Positions 8,197 through 17,018 of a stretch of DNA of 64,000 nt are shown in pieces (position 1 is the first letter of the stretch; every line of letters begins with the position of its first letter). The stretch is taken from positions 310,001-374,000 of the forward strand of contig NZ_QLZR01000001.1 in NCBI RefSeq assembly GCF_003289955.1, in the 5' to 3' direction. This DNA comes from Planococcus halotolerans. Lineage in GTDB: Bacteria > Bacillota > Bacilli > Bacillales_A > Planococcaceae. The notes below the pieces were generated by a model, which made no database searches, was not told the DNA's origin, and worked only from the letters and a program-made list of their open reading frames with translations. The translations under genes and the position numbers were made by a program.

Positions 8197-9231
8197 TTAA
8201 GTCGCCAGCGTATCCCAGAAGGAAATATCGGCGTTTTCGATGGAACCGTCAGAAATTGCACGGACTGCCGCATCAAGCGTCGTGATTGTTTGCTTGATCA
8301 AATAGCCATTGCTCTTTTGGCCGAGGACATACGGCTCATATTCATGGTCGGACATTCCGCGCATTTCAAATAACAGGGTGGAAATGCCGTACTCAACTGC
8401 AATACCGTTTCGGCTGATTGTTTCCGCGTTGCCTCCATTGTATTTTCCTAGATGGCCCCATCCTGTTGAATCCACTGCATCAAAAACGACTGCTCCAAGC
8501 TGTTTGGATTTTAACAGCACATCTTCATCGACGTTCGGGGTAGTCGGATACAGGATCGATCCGGAAACCAATTCGCCATCGCGTTCACTTTGAGTGCCTT
8601 GGTGATGCAAATCGATCATATAGTCGATGTCATACTTCTGCATAACGTTATAGTGAAGCGCCTGAGTTTCCGGCTGGATTTTATTGACGTGGTCGCGGTT
8701 CAAATCCACTTCATTTGCGTTATAACGGGTTAGGTTACGATCGCCTTTTGCCACATAATCTTCAAGTGAGAAATTCACATCTCCCATTGCCCCGTCTGCG
8801 TTCAGCATCGGCACAATCAGGACGTTGACTCCATCCGTTACACCTTTCATCTTGCCGGATCCCATGTGTTTAATGAATTCCAGGGCGCCTTCTGTTGTCA
8901 ATTGCTCATTGCCGTGCTGCTGCGTGAGAAACAGAATCGTCGGATTATCAGGATTCGTCATATATTTAACTAGATAGAGATCGCGGCCTTTCACACTTTG
9001 GCCAATGATTTCCAATTCCATATTTGCCTGCTTTGCATCTTGCTTTTTAAGGTAATCTGCCATTTCATCATAGGTGGTCAAAATCGAAGTGTTGATTGTT
9101 TCGTTGCCGCCGTATCCCGGTCCTTCACCTACTGCAAGTGCTGTCGGCAAAGCCAGTGGCGATGCGCTGAAAACCAAAGCGCCTGCAACAGAAAGACTTA
9201 ACATGCTTTTCTTTAATCCCATCTTCTTCAT
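8197..9231 (-). CDS. Secreted M14-family zinc carboxypeptidase
   Basis: 344 residues. The N-terminus is a Sec signal peptide: KKMGLKK, a hydrophobic core, then ALPTALA as likely cleavage site. M14 residues are visible: zinc ligands in QQHGNEQ and IDLHHQG, the substrate-binding Arg/Asn region NEVDLNRDHV, and the catalytic Glu in LLFEMRG. It probably trims C-terminal residues from peptides outside the cell. The start at 9231 is chosen because AAAGGAGCC stands nine bases before it; the longer in-frame extension to 9282 lies upstream of that site. Flanked by its own terminator. Substrate specificity is not readable. Confidence 0.9.
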   Translation of the reverse strand: MKKMGLKKSMLSLSVAGALVFSASPLALPTALAVGEGPGYGGNETINTSILTTYDEMADYLKKQDAKQANMELEIIGQSVKGRDLYLVKYMTNPDNPTILFLTQQHGNEQLTTEGALEFIKHMGSGKMKGVTDGVNVLIVPMLNADGAMGDVNFSLEDYVAKGDRNLTRYNANEVDLNRDHVNKIQPETQALHYNVMQKYDIDYMIDLHHQGTQSERDGELVSGSILYPTTPNVDEDVLLKSKQLGAVVFDAVDSTGWGHLGKYNGGNAETISRNGIAVEYGISTLLFEMRGMSDHEYEPYVLGQKSNGYLIKQTITTLDAAVRAISDGSIENADISFWDTLAT

Positions 9232-9541
9232 AAAATGATCGGCTCCTTTTGTGTTTGATATTATCCAAATTCCAAGCAACATGTTCCCCTTCTTTACTGG
9301 AGCTTCCTCCTTTCTCCCTTAAGCGTTTCGGTACTCTAAATAGATTCATTAAGTCTTTTGGGAATTCCTTTTTAATTTTTAAAAAGAGGTAAATCGTTCC
9401 ACAATGAAATATATTTTCATGCTTATGTACCTATTCGCTCTTAATCCTTTTTTCATTTATGCAGAAACAACTCTATGAAAAATGAGTGATTTCCGAAATA
9501 AAATAAGCCACCAGCTCTTGTTCACTAATGGCTTACAATCC
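9232..9541. other. Intergenic region upstream of the carboxypeptidase
   Basis: 310 bases with no convincing gene. It holds a ribosome-binding site for the M14 gene and an AT-rich inverted repeat ATGAAA-TATAT-TTTCAT at 9404-9420, which could be an operator or chance. A terminator for the next gene is at 9504-9535. No clear promoter hexamer pair was found. Confidence 0.5.
9504..9535 (-). terminator. Probable terminator after the OsmC gene
   Basis: TAAGCCA (9504-9510) pairs with TGGCTTA (9529-9535); on the minus strand it is followed by TTTTATTTC. The loop is long (18 bases), so strength is moderate. Confidence 0.6.
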
Positions 9542-9991
9542 CTATTTAGCTTTGGAAATATCCGCTTCCAATTCGACTTCCACATTGCCTTTGATAGCGC
9601 GTGTGATCATGCAGGAGCTTTCCGCTTTCTCGGCAAGCTTCCCAGCCATCGAGAAATCTTTTTCAGAAGCATCCTTTTTCAGAACCAGCTTTGGCCGGTG
9701 AATAATTTTTTTATAGGTGATAATCCCATTTGTGACATCCACAAGCCCTTCTGATTCCATCGTCAGTGATTCTTTTTCGATTTTGCTGCGCTCGAGCATA
9801 GCAGCAAGCGTGATGATATAGCAGGTAGCTGCTGCACCGAGCAACATTTCATCCGGATTTGTCCCGATCCCCGGACCGTCCATTTCAGGCGGAATCGATA
9901 TTTCCGTCTTCAAGTTGCCGGTTTCAATCGTTCCTACATCATTGCGCAGACCCGGCCAATCCGCTTTTAAATGAAAACTGTGCAATGCCAT
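9542..9991 (-). CDS. OsmC/Ohr-family protein
   Basis: 149 residues. The two conserved cysteines of the OsmC fold are visible in AAATCYIITLAAM and ESSCMITRAI, together with the GTNPDEMLLGA helix start. OsmC proteins reduce organic hydroperoxides through a reactive cysteine pair in the cytosol. The sequence resembles the SACOL1771/YhfA-like subgroup more than Ohr itself, so the peroxide substrate is uncertain. ATG 9991 follows AAAGGAGAG. It is transcribed alone, between two hairpins. Confidence 0.88.
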   Translation of the reverse strand: MALHSFHLKADWPGLRNDVGTIETGNLKTEISIPPEMDGPGIGTNPDEMLLGAAATCYIITLAAMLERSKIEKESLTMESEGLVDVTNGIITYKKIIHRPKLVLKKDASEKDFSMAGKLAEKAESSCMITRAIKGNVEVELEADISKAK

Positions 9992-10056
9992 ATTCTCTCT
10001 CCTTTTCAGCTTTACTACAATAAAAAATTTTCACTCTCAACACTCAGTTTGGCACA

Positions 10057-10092
10057 AAAGCCGCTGCCGGACAACAATCCGGAGCGGCTTTC
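10057..10092 (-). terminator. Rho-independent terminator of the met operon
   Basis: AAAAGCCGCTGCCGG (10057-10070) pairs with CCGGAGCGGCTTT (10079-10092), GC-rich, with TTTTGTGCC on the minus-strand 3' side. It ends the metN-metI-metQ-dehydrogenase operon. Confidence 0.85.
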
Positions 10093-10094
10093 GA

Positions 10095-11183
10095 TTATTG
10101 AACTATTGTCTGATGTTTTTCATATACCCGTATAGCCTGTGCTACTTCTTCTGCCGTCACACCACCTGTTTTAAGCAAGTGAATGGTTTCACCTGGTTTA
10201 GTCGTTTTTTCAGCTACCGCGAGGATACCTTCATCAGAAATATCGGAAAGTCCCATATCTCTCAAAGAAATCGGCAACCCTAATTGCTGAAAGTAAACGG
10301 CCAATTTCTCCGCTTCTTCCCAACGGTCTTCAAGAATAAGTTGAATCAACGTCCCATAAGCCACTTTTTCACCATGCTGAATACTATGGGTTTCCGGCAG
10401 TACGGTCAGTCCGTTATGGATAGAGTGGGCTGCTGCAACTCTGCCGTAGCTGTCTCCAAAGCCGCCGACCATTCCCCCTGTCATAATGATGGTTTCTACT
10501 ACTTTTACAAATCTAGCTGTCAATTCTCCCCGCTCTGCAGCCGCTACAGCAGCTCCCCCATGTTCAATCAATTCGTCCAGGCAAAGCTTAGCTGTATAGT
10601 GGGAAATTGCGAGTGCTGCCGTTTTTTCCGGAAGCTGACGGATCTGTACATCTGCTTCATACCATTTGGCAACAGTGTCCCCTATGCCGGCAACCAGCAT
10701 AGCAGTCGGCGCTTCCAGCATGATTTGCGGTTCAATAATCAACAACGAAGCATTTCTGGAATGGATATCAAAGCGATGGAAGTTTCCTTCTTCTGTATAA
10801 ATGACACTGATTGGTGTCCATGCTGAACAATTGGAAGGAGCAGTAGGCAGGAGTACTGTTTCAATATTCCGGACCTGACCTGCAGCTTTTACCAAATCCA
10901 GGATTTTGCCTCCCCCAACGCCCAATATGGCATCCGCTTGTATAGAAGACTCAGCAACACGCTGAATTTCTGCAAGTGAACATTCACCGCTATATTCAAT
11001 AAAATCGGCCTTCAGGGTCTGAAATTCAGGAAAGTAGGAAGCTGCGGCTTTCCAGGAATCCCTACCATGCACAATCAGGATTCGTCCGTACCCAAGTGAC
11101 AGCAGATGTTCTTCCAGACGTCCAAGGATCCCATCTTCGCAAATATAAGTGCCTGGAGCTCCCCGTACAATAAATTCCGTCAT
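10095..11183 (-). CDS. Iron-containing alcohol dehydrogenase, HcxA/GldA-like
   Basis: 362 residues. The NAD-binding motif ILGVGGGKILDLVKA (about residues 87-101) and TAPSNCSAWTPISVIY (about 116-131) place it in the GldA branch of group III dehydrogenases. Metal ligands are likely Asp in GIGDTVAKW and the His residues in AAAHSIHNGL and THSIQHGEKVAYG. E. coli HcxA (YbdH) of this group reduces alpha-keto acids such as 2-oxobutyrate. The gene is the last member of a SAM-riboswitch operon after metQ, so a role with a methionine-derived keto acid is plausible but inferred. ATG 11183 is preferred to GTG 11192 because AAGGGTG precedes it at suitable distance. Confidence 0.85.
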   Translation of the reverse strand: MTEFIVRGAPGTYICEDGILGRLEEHLLSLGYGRILIVHGRDSWKAAASYFPEFQTLKADFIEYSGECSLAEIQRVAESSIQADAILGVGGGKILDLVKAAGQVRNIETVLLPTAPSNCSAWTPISVIYTEEGNFHRFDIHSRNASLLIIEPQIMLEAPTAMLVAGIGDTVAKWYEADVQIRQLPEKTAALAISHYTAKLCLDELIEHGGAAVAAAERGELTARFVKVVETIIMTGGMVGGFGDSYGRVAAAHSIHNGLTVLPETHSIQHGEKVAYGTLIQLILEDRWEEAEKLAVYFQQLGLPISLRDMGLSDISDEGILAVAEKTTKPGETIHLLKTGGVTAEEVAQAIRVYEKHQTIVQ

Positions 11184-11204
11184 TTTTTTCACCCTTACTC
11201 TTTA

Positions 11205-12035
11205 TTATTCTGTCATCCAACCCGGTTTTCCGAAACCTTCAAATTCTTCATCAATCGTTTGCTCAAATTCTTCCGACTCTACAATTTCAATCAAATCCTC
11301 CGCCAGTTGACCATCTTTATTTTCCGCCTTCACTGCTACAACGTTACGGTATTCATCCGGCATATTTTCAAGAACCAATGCATCCAGTAAATTCATGCTT
11401 GAAGCGAGTGCAAAATTCCCAGGAACAGCTGCTAGATCTGACCCTTCAACCGCACGCGGCAATTGTCCTGCTTCAATCGGCTGGAATTCCAGATTTTTAA
11501 TGTTATCTTCAATGTCTTTTTCAGATACTTTAAGTACCTCCGCATCCGGATTCAAAGTGATCAAGCCCTCATCTTCCAAAATTAAAAAGGCACGTGCAGC
11601 ATTTACTGGATCGTTGGGAATAGCAATAGTAGCCCCTTCTTCAATTGACTCAAGAGAATCATATTTATTTGAATATATCCCCATTGGAGCTGTTGGTACA
11701 CTTATCAATCCTTCTAAATCCATATTATTTTCTGTTTCAAAGTTCTCTAGATAAATGGTGTGCTGAAAAAGATTTGCATCAAGATCTCCACTATTCAGTG
11801 CCACGTTAGGTTGGATATAATCACTGAATTCCACTGTTTTCACTGTATAGCCTTTTTCTTCAAGTGCAGGAACAATGGCCTTACTCAGCATATCGCTGTA
11901 AGGTCCTGCAGTGGATCCCAATGTAACTTCCTTCGATGCTTCAGCTGTTCCTCCCGTTCCACTCGTTGTATTTTCTTCTCCACAGCCTGCCAATGTCAAT
12001 GCGGCCAACGTCAATACTAAACCTAACTTTTTCAT
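11205..12035 (-). CDS. metQ: Methionine ABC transporter, substrate-binding lipoprotein
   Basis: 276 residues. Lipoprotein signal with lipobox LAGC (Cys18). The mature part shows the NlpA/MetQ pattern: VTLGSTAGPYSDML, DYIQPNVALNSGDLDANLFQH and LEFQPIEAGQLPRAV. It binds L- or D-methionine outside the cell and delivers it to MetI. ATG 12035 follows AAGGGGAG. It lies 12 bases after metI in a tight metN-metI-metQ operon under the SAM-I riboswitch. Confidence 0.95.
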   Translation of the reverse strand: MKKLGLVLTLAALTLAGCGEENTTSGTGGTAEASKEVTLGSTAGPYSDMLSKAIVPALEEKGYTVKTVEFSDYIQPNVALNSGDLDANLFQHTIYLENFETENNMDLEGLISVPTAPMGIYSNKYDSLESIEEGATIAIPNDPVNAARAFLILEDEGLITLNPDAEVLKVSEKDIEDNIKNLEFQPIEAGQLPRAVEGSDLAAVPGNFALASSMNLLDALVLENMPDEYRNVVAVKAENKDGQLAEDLIEIVESEEFEQTIDEEFEGFGKPGWMTE

Positions 12036-12047
12036 CCTTATCTCCCC

Positions 12048-12719
12048 TTATCTTTTATCGATTGCTTTTGCTGTATAATCGCCCAATTGTTGAATCAATT
12101 GAACAAGGATTATTAAAATAACGACTGTGACAACCATAATCGTGTTGTCGTAGCGATAATAGCCAAAACGGATGGCCAAGTCGCCGATGCCTCCGCCCCC
12201 CACAACTCCTGCCATAGCTGAGTAAGCGATCAGACTGATAATAGTCAATGTAATGCCTTGAATAATGCTTGCTTTCGCTTCCGGCAGCAAAACATCTATT
12301 ATTATCATCCATGGTGTCGCCCCGACAGCGATTGCAGCTTCAATGACACCTTTATCTGTTTCGCGTAATGAAGTTTCCACCAGTCGGGCAAAAAATGGAA
12401 TTGCTGCCACTGATAGTGAAACACTGGCTGCTATCGGGCCAATGGTAGTGTTAGTAATTGCCAAGGTCAATGGAATAAGCGCTACCAACAGAATAATGTA
12501 CGGAATGGACCTGACAATATTGATGATGAATCCGATAACAGAATTGAAAGCTTTATTTTCCCAAAATAATCCTTTGTCTGTAACAAATAGAAGAATTCCG
12601 AGAGGCAGTCCGAGGATTAAAGCCGCTGACAGGGAAATGCCGATCATGACTAAAGTTTGGAAAAATGCCGTTTGTATTTCTGGCCATAACTCAATAATGC
12701 GTCCAACTTCAATTCCCAT
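12048..12719 (-). CDS. metI: Methionine ABC transporter, permease
   Basis: 223 residues with five hydrophobic segments. The permease coupling motif EAAIAVGATPWMIIIDVLLP (about residues 136-155) and SYSAMAGVVGGGGIGDLAI-type region are diagnostic of MetI. It forms the membrane pore of the MetNIQ importer. Its start overlaps the end of metN by 11 bases, indicating coupled translation. Confidence 0.95.
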   Translation of the reverse strand: MGIEVGRIIELWPEIQTAFFQTLVMIGISLSAALILGLPLGILLFVTDKGLFWENKAFNSVIGFIINIVRSIPYIILLVALIPLTLAITNTTIGPIAASVSLSVAAIPFFARLVETSLRETDKGVIEAAIAVGATPWMIIIDVLLPEAKASIIQGITLTIISLIAYSAMAGVVGGGGIGDLAIRFGYYRYDNTIMVVTVVILIILVQLIQQLGDYTAKAIDKR

Positions 12720-13722
12720 TCCCGACCACCTCCACTAGCGTTGCCCGACTCTCCAGATATTTCAATGCTTCAGCTATAGTAGCCTTTTCACCTTTTAACT
12801 CCATGATGAATATGCCAAGGGGACGTTCCTGAATGTATTCGATTGAGCCATGGAGAAAATTACCTTTTATTTGATATTTTTGCAGCATATCCGAAACTAC
12901 ACCTTCTCCGGCCATCGCTCCTTTAAAAAGAAGCTTCACAAGCAAACCTTCTGTTTCTGAAAGAATTTGTTCCGGCACGTTGAAAGATACAACGCTTGAG
13001 ATGAACTCTTTCGTAAGTTCCTGTTGAGGATCGGCAAAAATATCGTATACCTGCCCTTCTTCAATAACCACTCCACCTTGCATGATTGCCATACGGTCAC
13101 ATATCTCCTTGACCACATTCATTTCATGGGTAATGAGCACAATTGTGATATTCAATTTCCGGTTAATATCTTTGAGCAGGTGCAAAATGGAGAGTGTCGT
13201 ATTGGGGTCAAGTGCAGAAGTTGCTTCGTCACAAAGCAATACATCAGGGTTATTGGCTAGAGCCCTGGCAATTCCAACCCGCTGTTTTTGACCTCCACTG
13301 AGCTGGGCAGGATAGACATTTCGCTTCTCAGCCAGCCCAACCATTTCCAAGAGCTCGCTGACTCTGACATCAATATCTCTTGCATTCATTCCGGCTGCTC
13401 TGAGTGCGAAGGCGATATTATTATAAACTGTTTTTTGGCTGATCAGAGAAAAATGCTGAAAAATCATGCCGATTTTCAACCGGGCTTTTCTAAGCTCCCC
13501 ACCTTTTAAGGAAGTCAAATCTTTTCCATCCACTATAATATTTCCTGATGTTGGTCTCTCCAACAAGTTAATGCAGCGGATCAATGAGCTTTTTCCAGCT
13601 CCTGAATAGCCAACTATCCCAAAGATTTCCCCTTTCTTTATATCCATGGTTACATTGTCGACTCCAGTGACTGCTCCTCTTTTAGTCATATATGTTTTCG
13701 TCAGATTCTGGATTTGAATCAT
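12709..13722 (-). CDS. metN: Methionine ABC transporter, ATP-binding subunit
   Basis: 337 residues. Walker A GYSGAGKSSLIR, signature LSGGQKQR, Walker B VLLCDEATSALDP and the switch His in LITHEM are all present. The C-terminal part (from about residue 260) is the NIL domain that binds methionine and inhibits transport when cytosolic methionine is high. ATG 13722 is chosen since GGGAGG stands just before it and homologues begin MIQ(I/L)xNLTK; an in-frame extension upstream would run into the riboswitch. First gene after the SAM-I riboswitch. Confidence 0.96.
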   Translation of the reverse strand: MIQIQNLTKTYMTKRGAVTGVDNVTMDIKKGEIFGIVGYSGAGKSSLIRCINLLERPTSGNIIVDGKDLTSLKGGELRKARLKIGMIFQHFSLISQKTVYNNIAFALRAAGMNARDIDVRVSELLEMVGLAEKRNVYPAQLSGGQKQRVGIARALANNPDVLLCDEATSALDPNTTLSILHLLKDINRKLNITIVLITHEMNVVKEICDRMAIMQGGVVIEEGQVYDIFADPQQELTKEFISSVVSFNVPEQILSETEGLLVKLLFKGAMAGEGVVSDMLQKYQIKGNFLHGSIEYIQERPLGIFIMELKGEKATIAEALKYLESRATLVEVVGNGN

Positions 13723-13741
13723 AGTTGTCCTCCCTCGCAAA

Positions 13742-13774
13742 ATAAAAAATGCCTCTTCATCAAGAAAGAGGCAT
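13742..13774 (-). terminator. Terminator of the SAM-I riboswitch expression platform
   Basis: ATGCCTCTT (13749-13757) pairs with AAGAGGCAT (13766-13774); on the minus strand the stem is followed by TTTTTTATT. It lies between the aptamer and metN and is the switchable transcription stop. Confidence 0.92.
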
Positions 13775-13795
13775 CGAAAAATAAAATATTCCCGA

Positions 13796-13896
13796 CTTAT
13801 CTTCCAGAATGCAAGCATTCTGCAGGATTTGGCACCTACCCATTTCTGGGGGTTGCCGGACGTCATAGGGCCTTACCCTCGGTCTCTCTTGATAAG
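13796..13896 (-). promoter_or_regulatory. SAM-I riboswitch (S-box) aptamer
   Basis: Read on the minus strand, P1 is formed by CTTATC (13891-13896) and GATAAG (13796-13801). Between them are the S-box landmarks AAGAGAG, GAGGG, GGCCC-ATGA, CCGGCAACC and GGTGCCAAATCC-GC in the canonical order. When S-adenosylmethionine is bound, the downstream hairpin stops transcription before metN. This ties the metNIQ-dehydrogenase operon to the cell's SAM level. Confidence 0.97.
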
Positions 13897-13923
13897 CAGT
13901 GTATGAAATTTGAATTGTTTATT

Positions 13924-13952
13924 ATATTACGTCCATTTTTTTCGAAAGTCAA
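13924..13952 (-). promoter_or_regulatory. Sigma-A promoter of the metNIQ operon
   Basis: On the minus strand TTGACT (13947-13952) and TAATAT (13924-13929) are 17 bases apart, about 30 bases before the riboswitch P1 stem. Confidence 0.7.
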
Positions 13953-14133
13953 ACCTGATTTGTATTTAATTAATTTTTCTCCGTTTCAACTCAATAAACA
14001 ACTTTTCGAATAACCCGGCTTGGCTCTAACTGCTTCAGGGAAATAAGTATTCTCCGCAATGTAGACATATCCTCTCCAACTGTATAAGATTTGGTTAAGA
14101 TTCGTAATATTTCAGAAAATGAGGGAATGCATA

Positions 14134-15297
14134 ATGGAATTTTCAAAACGCTTGCAGCAATTGCCGGAACAATTCTTTTCGTCTCTTGCCGCACAGACAG
14201 CAAAAGCTTTGGCTGAAGGACGCGACGTCATAAATCTGGGTCAGGGAAATCCTGATCAGCCAACGCCTGCACATATCGTCAAAGCCATGCAGGAAGCCGT
14301 CGCCGATCCGAAAAACCATAAATATTCACCGTTCCGGGGGATTAAGGAAATGCGGCAGGCCGCTGCTGATTTCTATAAACGTGAGTATGATGTCGATATC
14401 GATCCTGATCTTGAAGTTGCCTTGCTTGCCGGTACGAAAATCGGACTTGTGGAGCTGCCGCTTGCATTCCTCGATCCAGGCGAATCTTTGCTCCTGCCTG
14501 ATCCGGGCTACCCGGACTACATGTCCGGTGCCCCTTTGGCAGGAATCGACATGGATCTGATGACGTTAAAACCTGAAAACGGCTATCTGCCGAATTACAG
14601 CGAATTGGAGCAAAAGGTGCTCGACCGTGCTTCAATGATGTATCTGAATTACCCCAATAACCCGACCGGCGCAGTCGCCACCAAAGAATTTTTCGATGAT
14701 ACCGTTCAATTTGCAAAAACCAATGGCATTGCTGTCGTCCATGATTTCGCATACGGCGCCATCGGGTACGAAGGCGTAAAGCCGCCAAGCTTCCTGCAGT
14801 CTGAAGGTGCCAAGGATATTGGAATCGAGATGTATACTTTATCGAAAACTTATAATATGGCCGGATGGCGCATCGGTTTTGCTGTCGGCAACTCGAAAAT
14901 GGTTGAAGCGCTGAACCTGATCCAGGATCATCTATTCGCCGGACTGCCTCCTGCTCTGCAGCTGGCCGCGGCTGAAGCTTTGACGGGTGATCAGTCCTGT
15001 GTCACAGAACTCGTTGAAACCTATGAAAAACGCCGTCAGGTGCTGATTGAAGAATGTGCCCGCATCGGCTGGGAAATCGAAGCGCCTAAAGGTTCTTTCT
15101 TTGCCTGGCTGCCGGTGCCAAAAGGATTTACAAGCATCGAATTCGTCAATTACCTGCTGAAGTATGCGGATATTTCCGTTGCAGCGGGCAGCGGATTCGG
15201 TGAAAGCGGCGAAGGGTTTGTGCGAGTCGGACTGCTGGTCGATGAAGAACGTCTTGCGGAAGCCATCCGCCGGATTGAAAAACTGAATTTGTTTTAA
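14134..15297 (+). CDS. mtnE: Methionine salvage aminotransferase MtnE (YkrV-like)
   Basis: 387 residues, a class I PLP aminotransferase. The stretches DVINLGQGNPDQPTP, HKYSPFRG, LNYPNNPTGAVAT and YTLSKTYNMAGWR closely follow B. subtilis MtnE (YkrV), which converts 4-methylthio-2-oxobutyrate to methionine at the end of methionine salvage. Lys238 in TLSKTY is the PLP lysine. ATG 14134 follows GAGGG; an in-frame ATG at 14119 contains that site and is unlikely. It is divergent from the SAM-riboswitch operon, so the two flank one regulatory region, but I see no riboswitch in its own leader. A terminator follows. Confidence 0.93.
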   Translation: MEFSKRLQQLPEQFFSSLAAQTAKALAEGRDVINLGQGNPDQPTPAHIVKAMQEAVADPKNHKYSPFRGIKEMRQAAADFYKREYDVDIDPDLEVALLAGTKIGLVELPLAFLDPGESLLLPDPGYPDYMSGAPLAGIDMDLMTLKPENGYLPNYSELEQKVLDRASMMYLNYPNNPTGAVATKEFFDDTVQFAKTNGIAVVHDFAYGAIGYEGVKPPSFLQSEGAKDIGIEMYTLSKTYNMAGWRIGFAVGNSKMVEALNLIQDHLFAGLPPALQLAAAEALTGDQSCVTELVETYEKRRQVLIEECARIGWEIEAPKGSFFAWLPVPKGFTSIEFVNYLLKYADISVAAGSGFGESGEGFVRVGLLVDEERLAEAIRRIEKLNLF

Positions 15298-15306
15298 GCG
15301 ATATAA

Positions 15307-15336
15307 GAGGGCGTGCCGATTGTTCGGCACGCCCTC
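15307..15336. terminator. Bidirectional terminator between mtnE and hutH
   Basis: A perfect 12-bp stem GAGGGCGTGCCG / CGGCACGCCCTC with a 6-base loop, followed by ATTTTTAT on the plus strand. It serves mtnE and possibly hutH. Confidence 0.92.
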
Positions 15337-15362
15337 ATTTTTATATATATACGATTTTCGAT

Positions 15363-16877
15363 TCAGGATAAAACACGTTGTTTAATTCCATGATAAGCCT
15401 CTCCAAGCAGAAAAGCCGCAATGCGTTCGATATCCGGATTGAACACCCGGTCTTCGTCGATCGGTCCGGCTACTTTTCGAATGGCTCCGAGGCGCTCGGC
15501 CGTTCTTGGTGACATTCTGTCCGCTCCGCGGTATTCGACTGCCTGCGCCGCACAGAAGGCTTCTATAGCCAGCACGCGCCGGGCATTTTCTGTAATGTCG
15601 CGGGCATGGCGGGAGCCGATAGTACCCATGCTGACATGGTCTTCCTGATTAGCGGACGATGGAATCGAATCGACAGATGCTGGGTGTGCCAAGGTTTTAT
15701 TTTCCGATACAAGGCTTGCCGCTGCGTATTGCAGGATCATTGCACCCGATTGAAGGCCCGGTTCCGGACTAAGGAAAGCGGGTAGCCCTTCGTTCAATGC
15801 CGGATTGACGAGGCGTTCGATCCGCCGTTCCGAGATATTTGCGAGTTCAGCGACCGCCACTTTCAGGAAATCCATAGCAAAAGCGATCGGCTGTCCGTGG
15901 AAGTTTCCTCCTGAAATTACTACTTCACCGTCTTCAAAAATCAGCGGGTTATCGGTAGCCGCATTCATTTCGATTTCCAGTTTTTCTTTTACATATGCCA
16001 GCGTCTGCCAGCTCGCGCCGTGGACTTGCGGGATGCAGCGCAGTGAATAAGCATCCTGAACCCGTTTTTCTCCTTGTACCGTTGAAAGACGGCTGCCGTC
16101 GAGCCACCAGCGCATGCGCTCTGCAACTGCCATTTGTTCCTTATAGCCCCGTGCCGCGTGGACTGCCGGATGAAAAGCATCCATAACACCGAATAGGGAT
16201 TCAAAAGTTATTGCCGCAATCCATTCGCTTTGAAGAGCCAGTGTTTCCGCTTCGATATATGTGACCACTCCTTGGGCCGTCATTGTCTGCGTACCATTGA
16301 TCAGCGCCAGCCCTTCTTTTGCCTGCAATTCTACAGGAGACAGGCCTTTTTGCTGCCAGACAGAAGAAGCGTCTGCCGGCTCCCCGTCTTTCCAGTATTC
16401 TCCTTCTCCGATCAGCACCAATGCCAGATGCGAAAGCGGAGCCAGATCACCTGAAGCTCCCAACGAACCCTGTTGCGGTATGACCGGATGAATCTTTTCA
16501 TTGACCATCATCGCCAGCCGTTCAGCGACAATCGGACGGATTCCAGAGAATCCTTTTAATAACGCGTTCAAGCGCAGCACAACCATCGCCCGTGAAACCG
16601 CTTCCGAAAATGGTTTGCCGATGCCACATGCATGTGACCGGATCAAATGGAGCTGCAGCGGATTAACGTCTTCTTCTGAGATGCTAACGTCACTGAATTT
16701 GCCAAATCCGGTATTAATGCCGTAAACGGTCTTTTTCTCCGCTACAATCCGATCGACAGCTGCCCTGCTCTTGCATACACGTTCCATTGCGCCGTCGTCC
16801 AATTCGATCGTCTCGTTCTCAAACAGAATCCTTCGCAATTGTTCGATTGTTAAATCGTTCCCTGTTAATGTAATCAT
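15363..16877 (-). CDS. hutH: Histidine ammonia-lyase
   Basis: 504 residues, the usual length. The catalytic MIO prosthetic group forms from Ala141-Ser142-Gly143 in [25 protein letters not shown] (about residue 52) and the Tyr/Gln/Glu active-site segments are present. It removes ammonia from histidine to give urocanate, the first step of the hut pathway in the cytosol. ATG 16877 follows AAGGGATGGGA. The gene is last in the hut order and is preceded by its own predicted promoter and a terminator-like hairpin, so its expression may be set separately from hutU-I-G. Confidence 0.97.
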   Translation of the reverse strand: MITLTGNDLTIEQLRRILFENETIELDDGAMERVCKSRAAVDRIVAEKKTVYGINTGFGKFSDVSISEEDVNPLQLHLIRSHACGIGKPFSEAVSRAMVVLRLNALLKGFSGIRPIVAERLAMMVNEKIHPVIPQQGSLGASGDLAPLSHLALVLIGEGEYWKDGEPADASSVWQQKGLSPVELQAKEGLALINGTQTMTAQGVVTYIEAETLALQSEWIAAITFESLFGVMDAFHPAVHAARGYKEQMAVAERMRWWLDGSRLSTVQGEKRVQDAYSLRCIPQVHGASWQTLAYVKEKLEIEMNAATDNPLIFEDGEVVISGGNFHGQPIAFAMDFLKVAVAELANISERRIERLVNPALNEGLPAFLSPEPGLQSGAMILQYAAASLVSENKTLAHPASVDSIPSSANQEDHVSMGTIGSRHARDITENARRVLAIEAFCAAQAVEYRGADRMSPRTAERLGAIRKVAGPIDEDRVFNPDIERIAAFLLGEAYHGIKQRVLS

Positions 16878-16894
16878 TCAATTCCCATCCCTTC

Positions 16895-16929
16895 GAAAAA
16901 AGATGCGATAGCAGCCGCCATCGCATCTT
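16895..16929 (-). terminator. Terminator-like hairpin in the hutH leader
   Basis: On the minus strand AAGATGCGA (16921-16929) pairs with TCGCATCTT (16900-16908) around a 12-base loop, then TTTTTT. It lies just before the hutH ribosome-binding site and directly after a predicted promoter, so it may be an attenuator as well as the stop of the upstream operon. Confidence 0.7.
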
Positions 16930-16940
16930 GAGTTACCCTC

Positions 16941-16969
16941 AGTATAAATTTCAGCTAACCAAAGCTCAA
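16941..16969 (-). promoter_or_regulatory. Predicted sigma-A promoter for hutH
   Basis: On the minus strand TTGAGC (16964-16969) and TATACT (16941-16946) are exactly 17 bases apart, in the gap between the transporter gene and hutH. The start point would fall only a few bases before the hairpin at 16895-16929. Confidence 0.55.
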
Positions 16970-17018
16970 GTATTAATTACCATATTTTAACAAGATACAG
17001 TGGTAACGTATCACCGCG

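Noticed and set aside
9125..9349. Minus-strand frame of 74 codons overlapping the carboxypeptidase start
   Set aside because: It overlaps the well-supported M14 signal peptide in another frame and has no family features.
13953..14133. A second S-box riboswitch in front of mtnE
   Set aside because: None of the S-box landmarks appear on the plus strand in this leader; only the minus-strand riboswitch is present.
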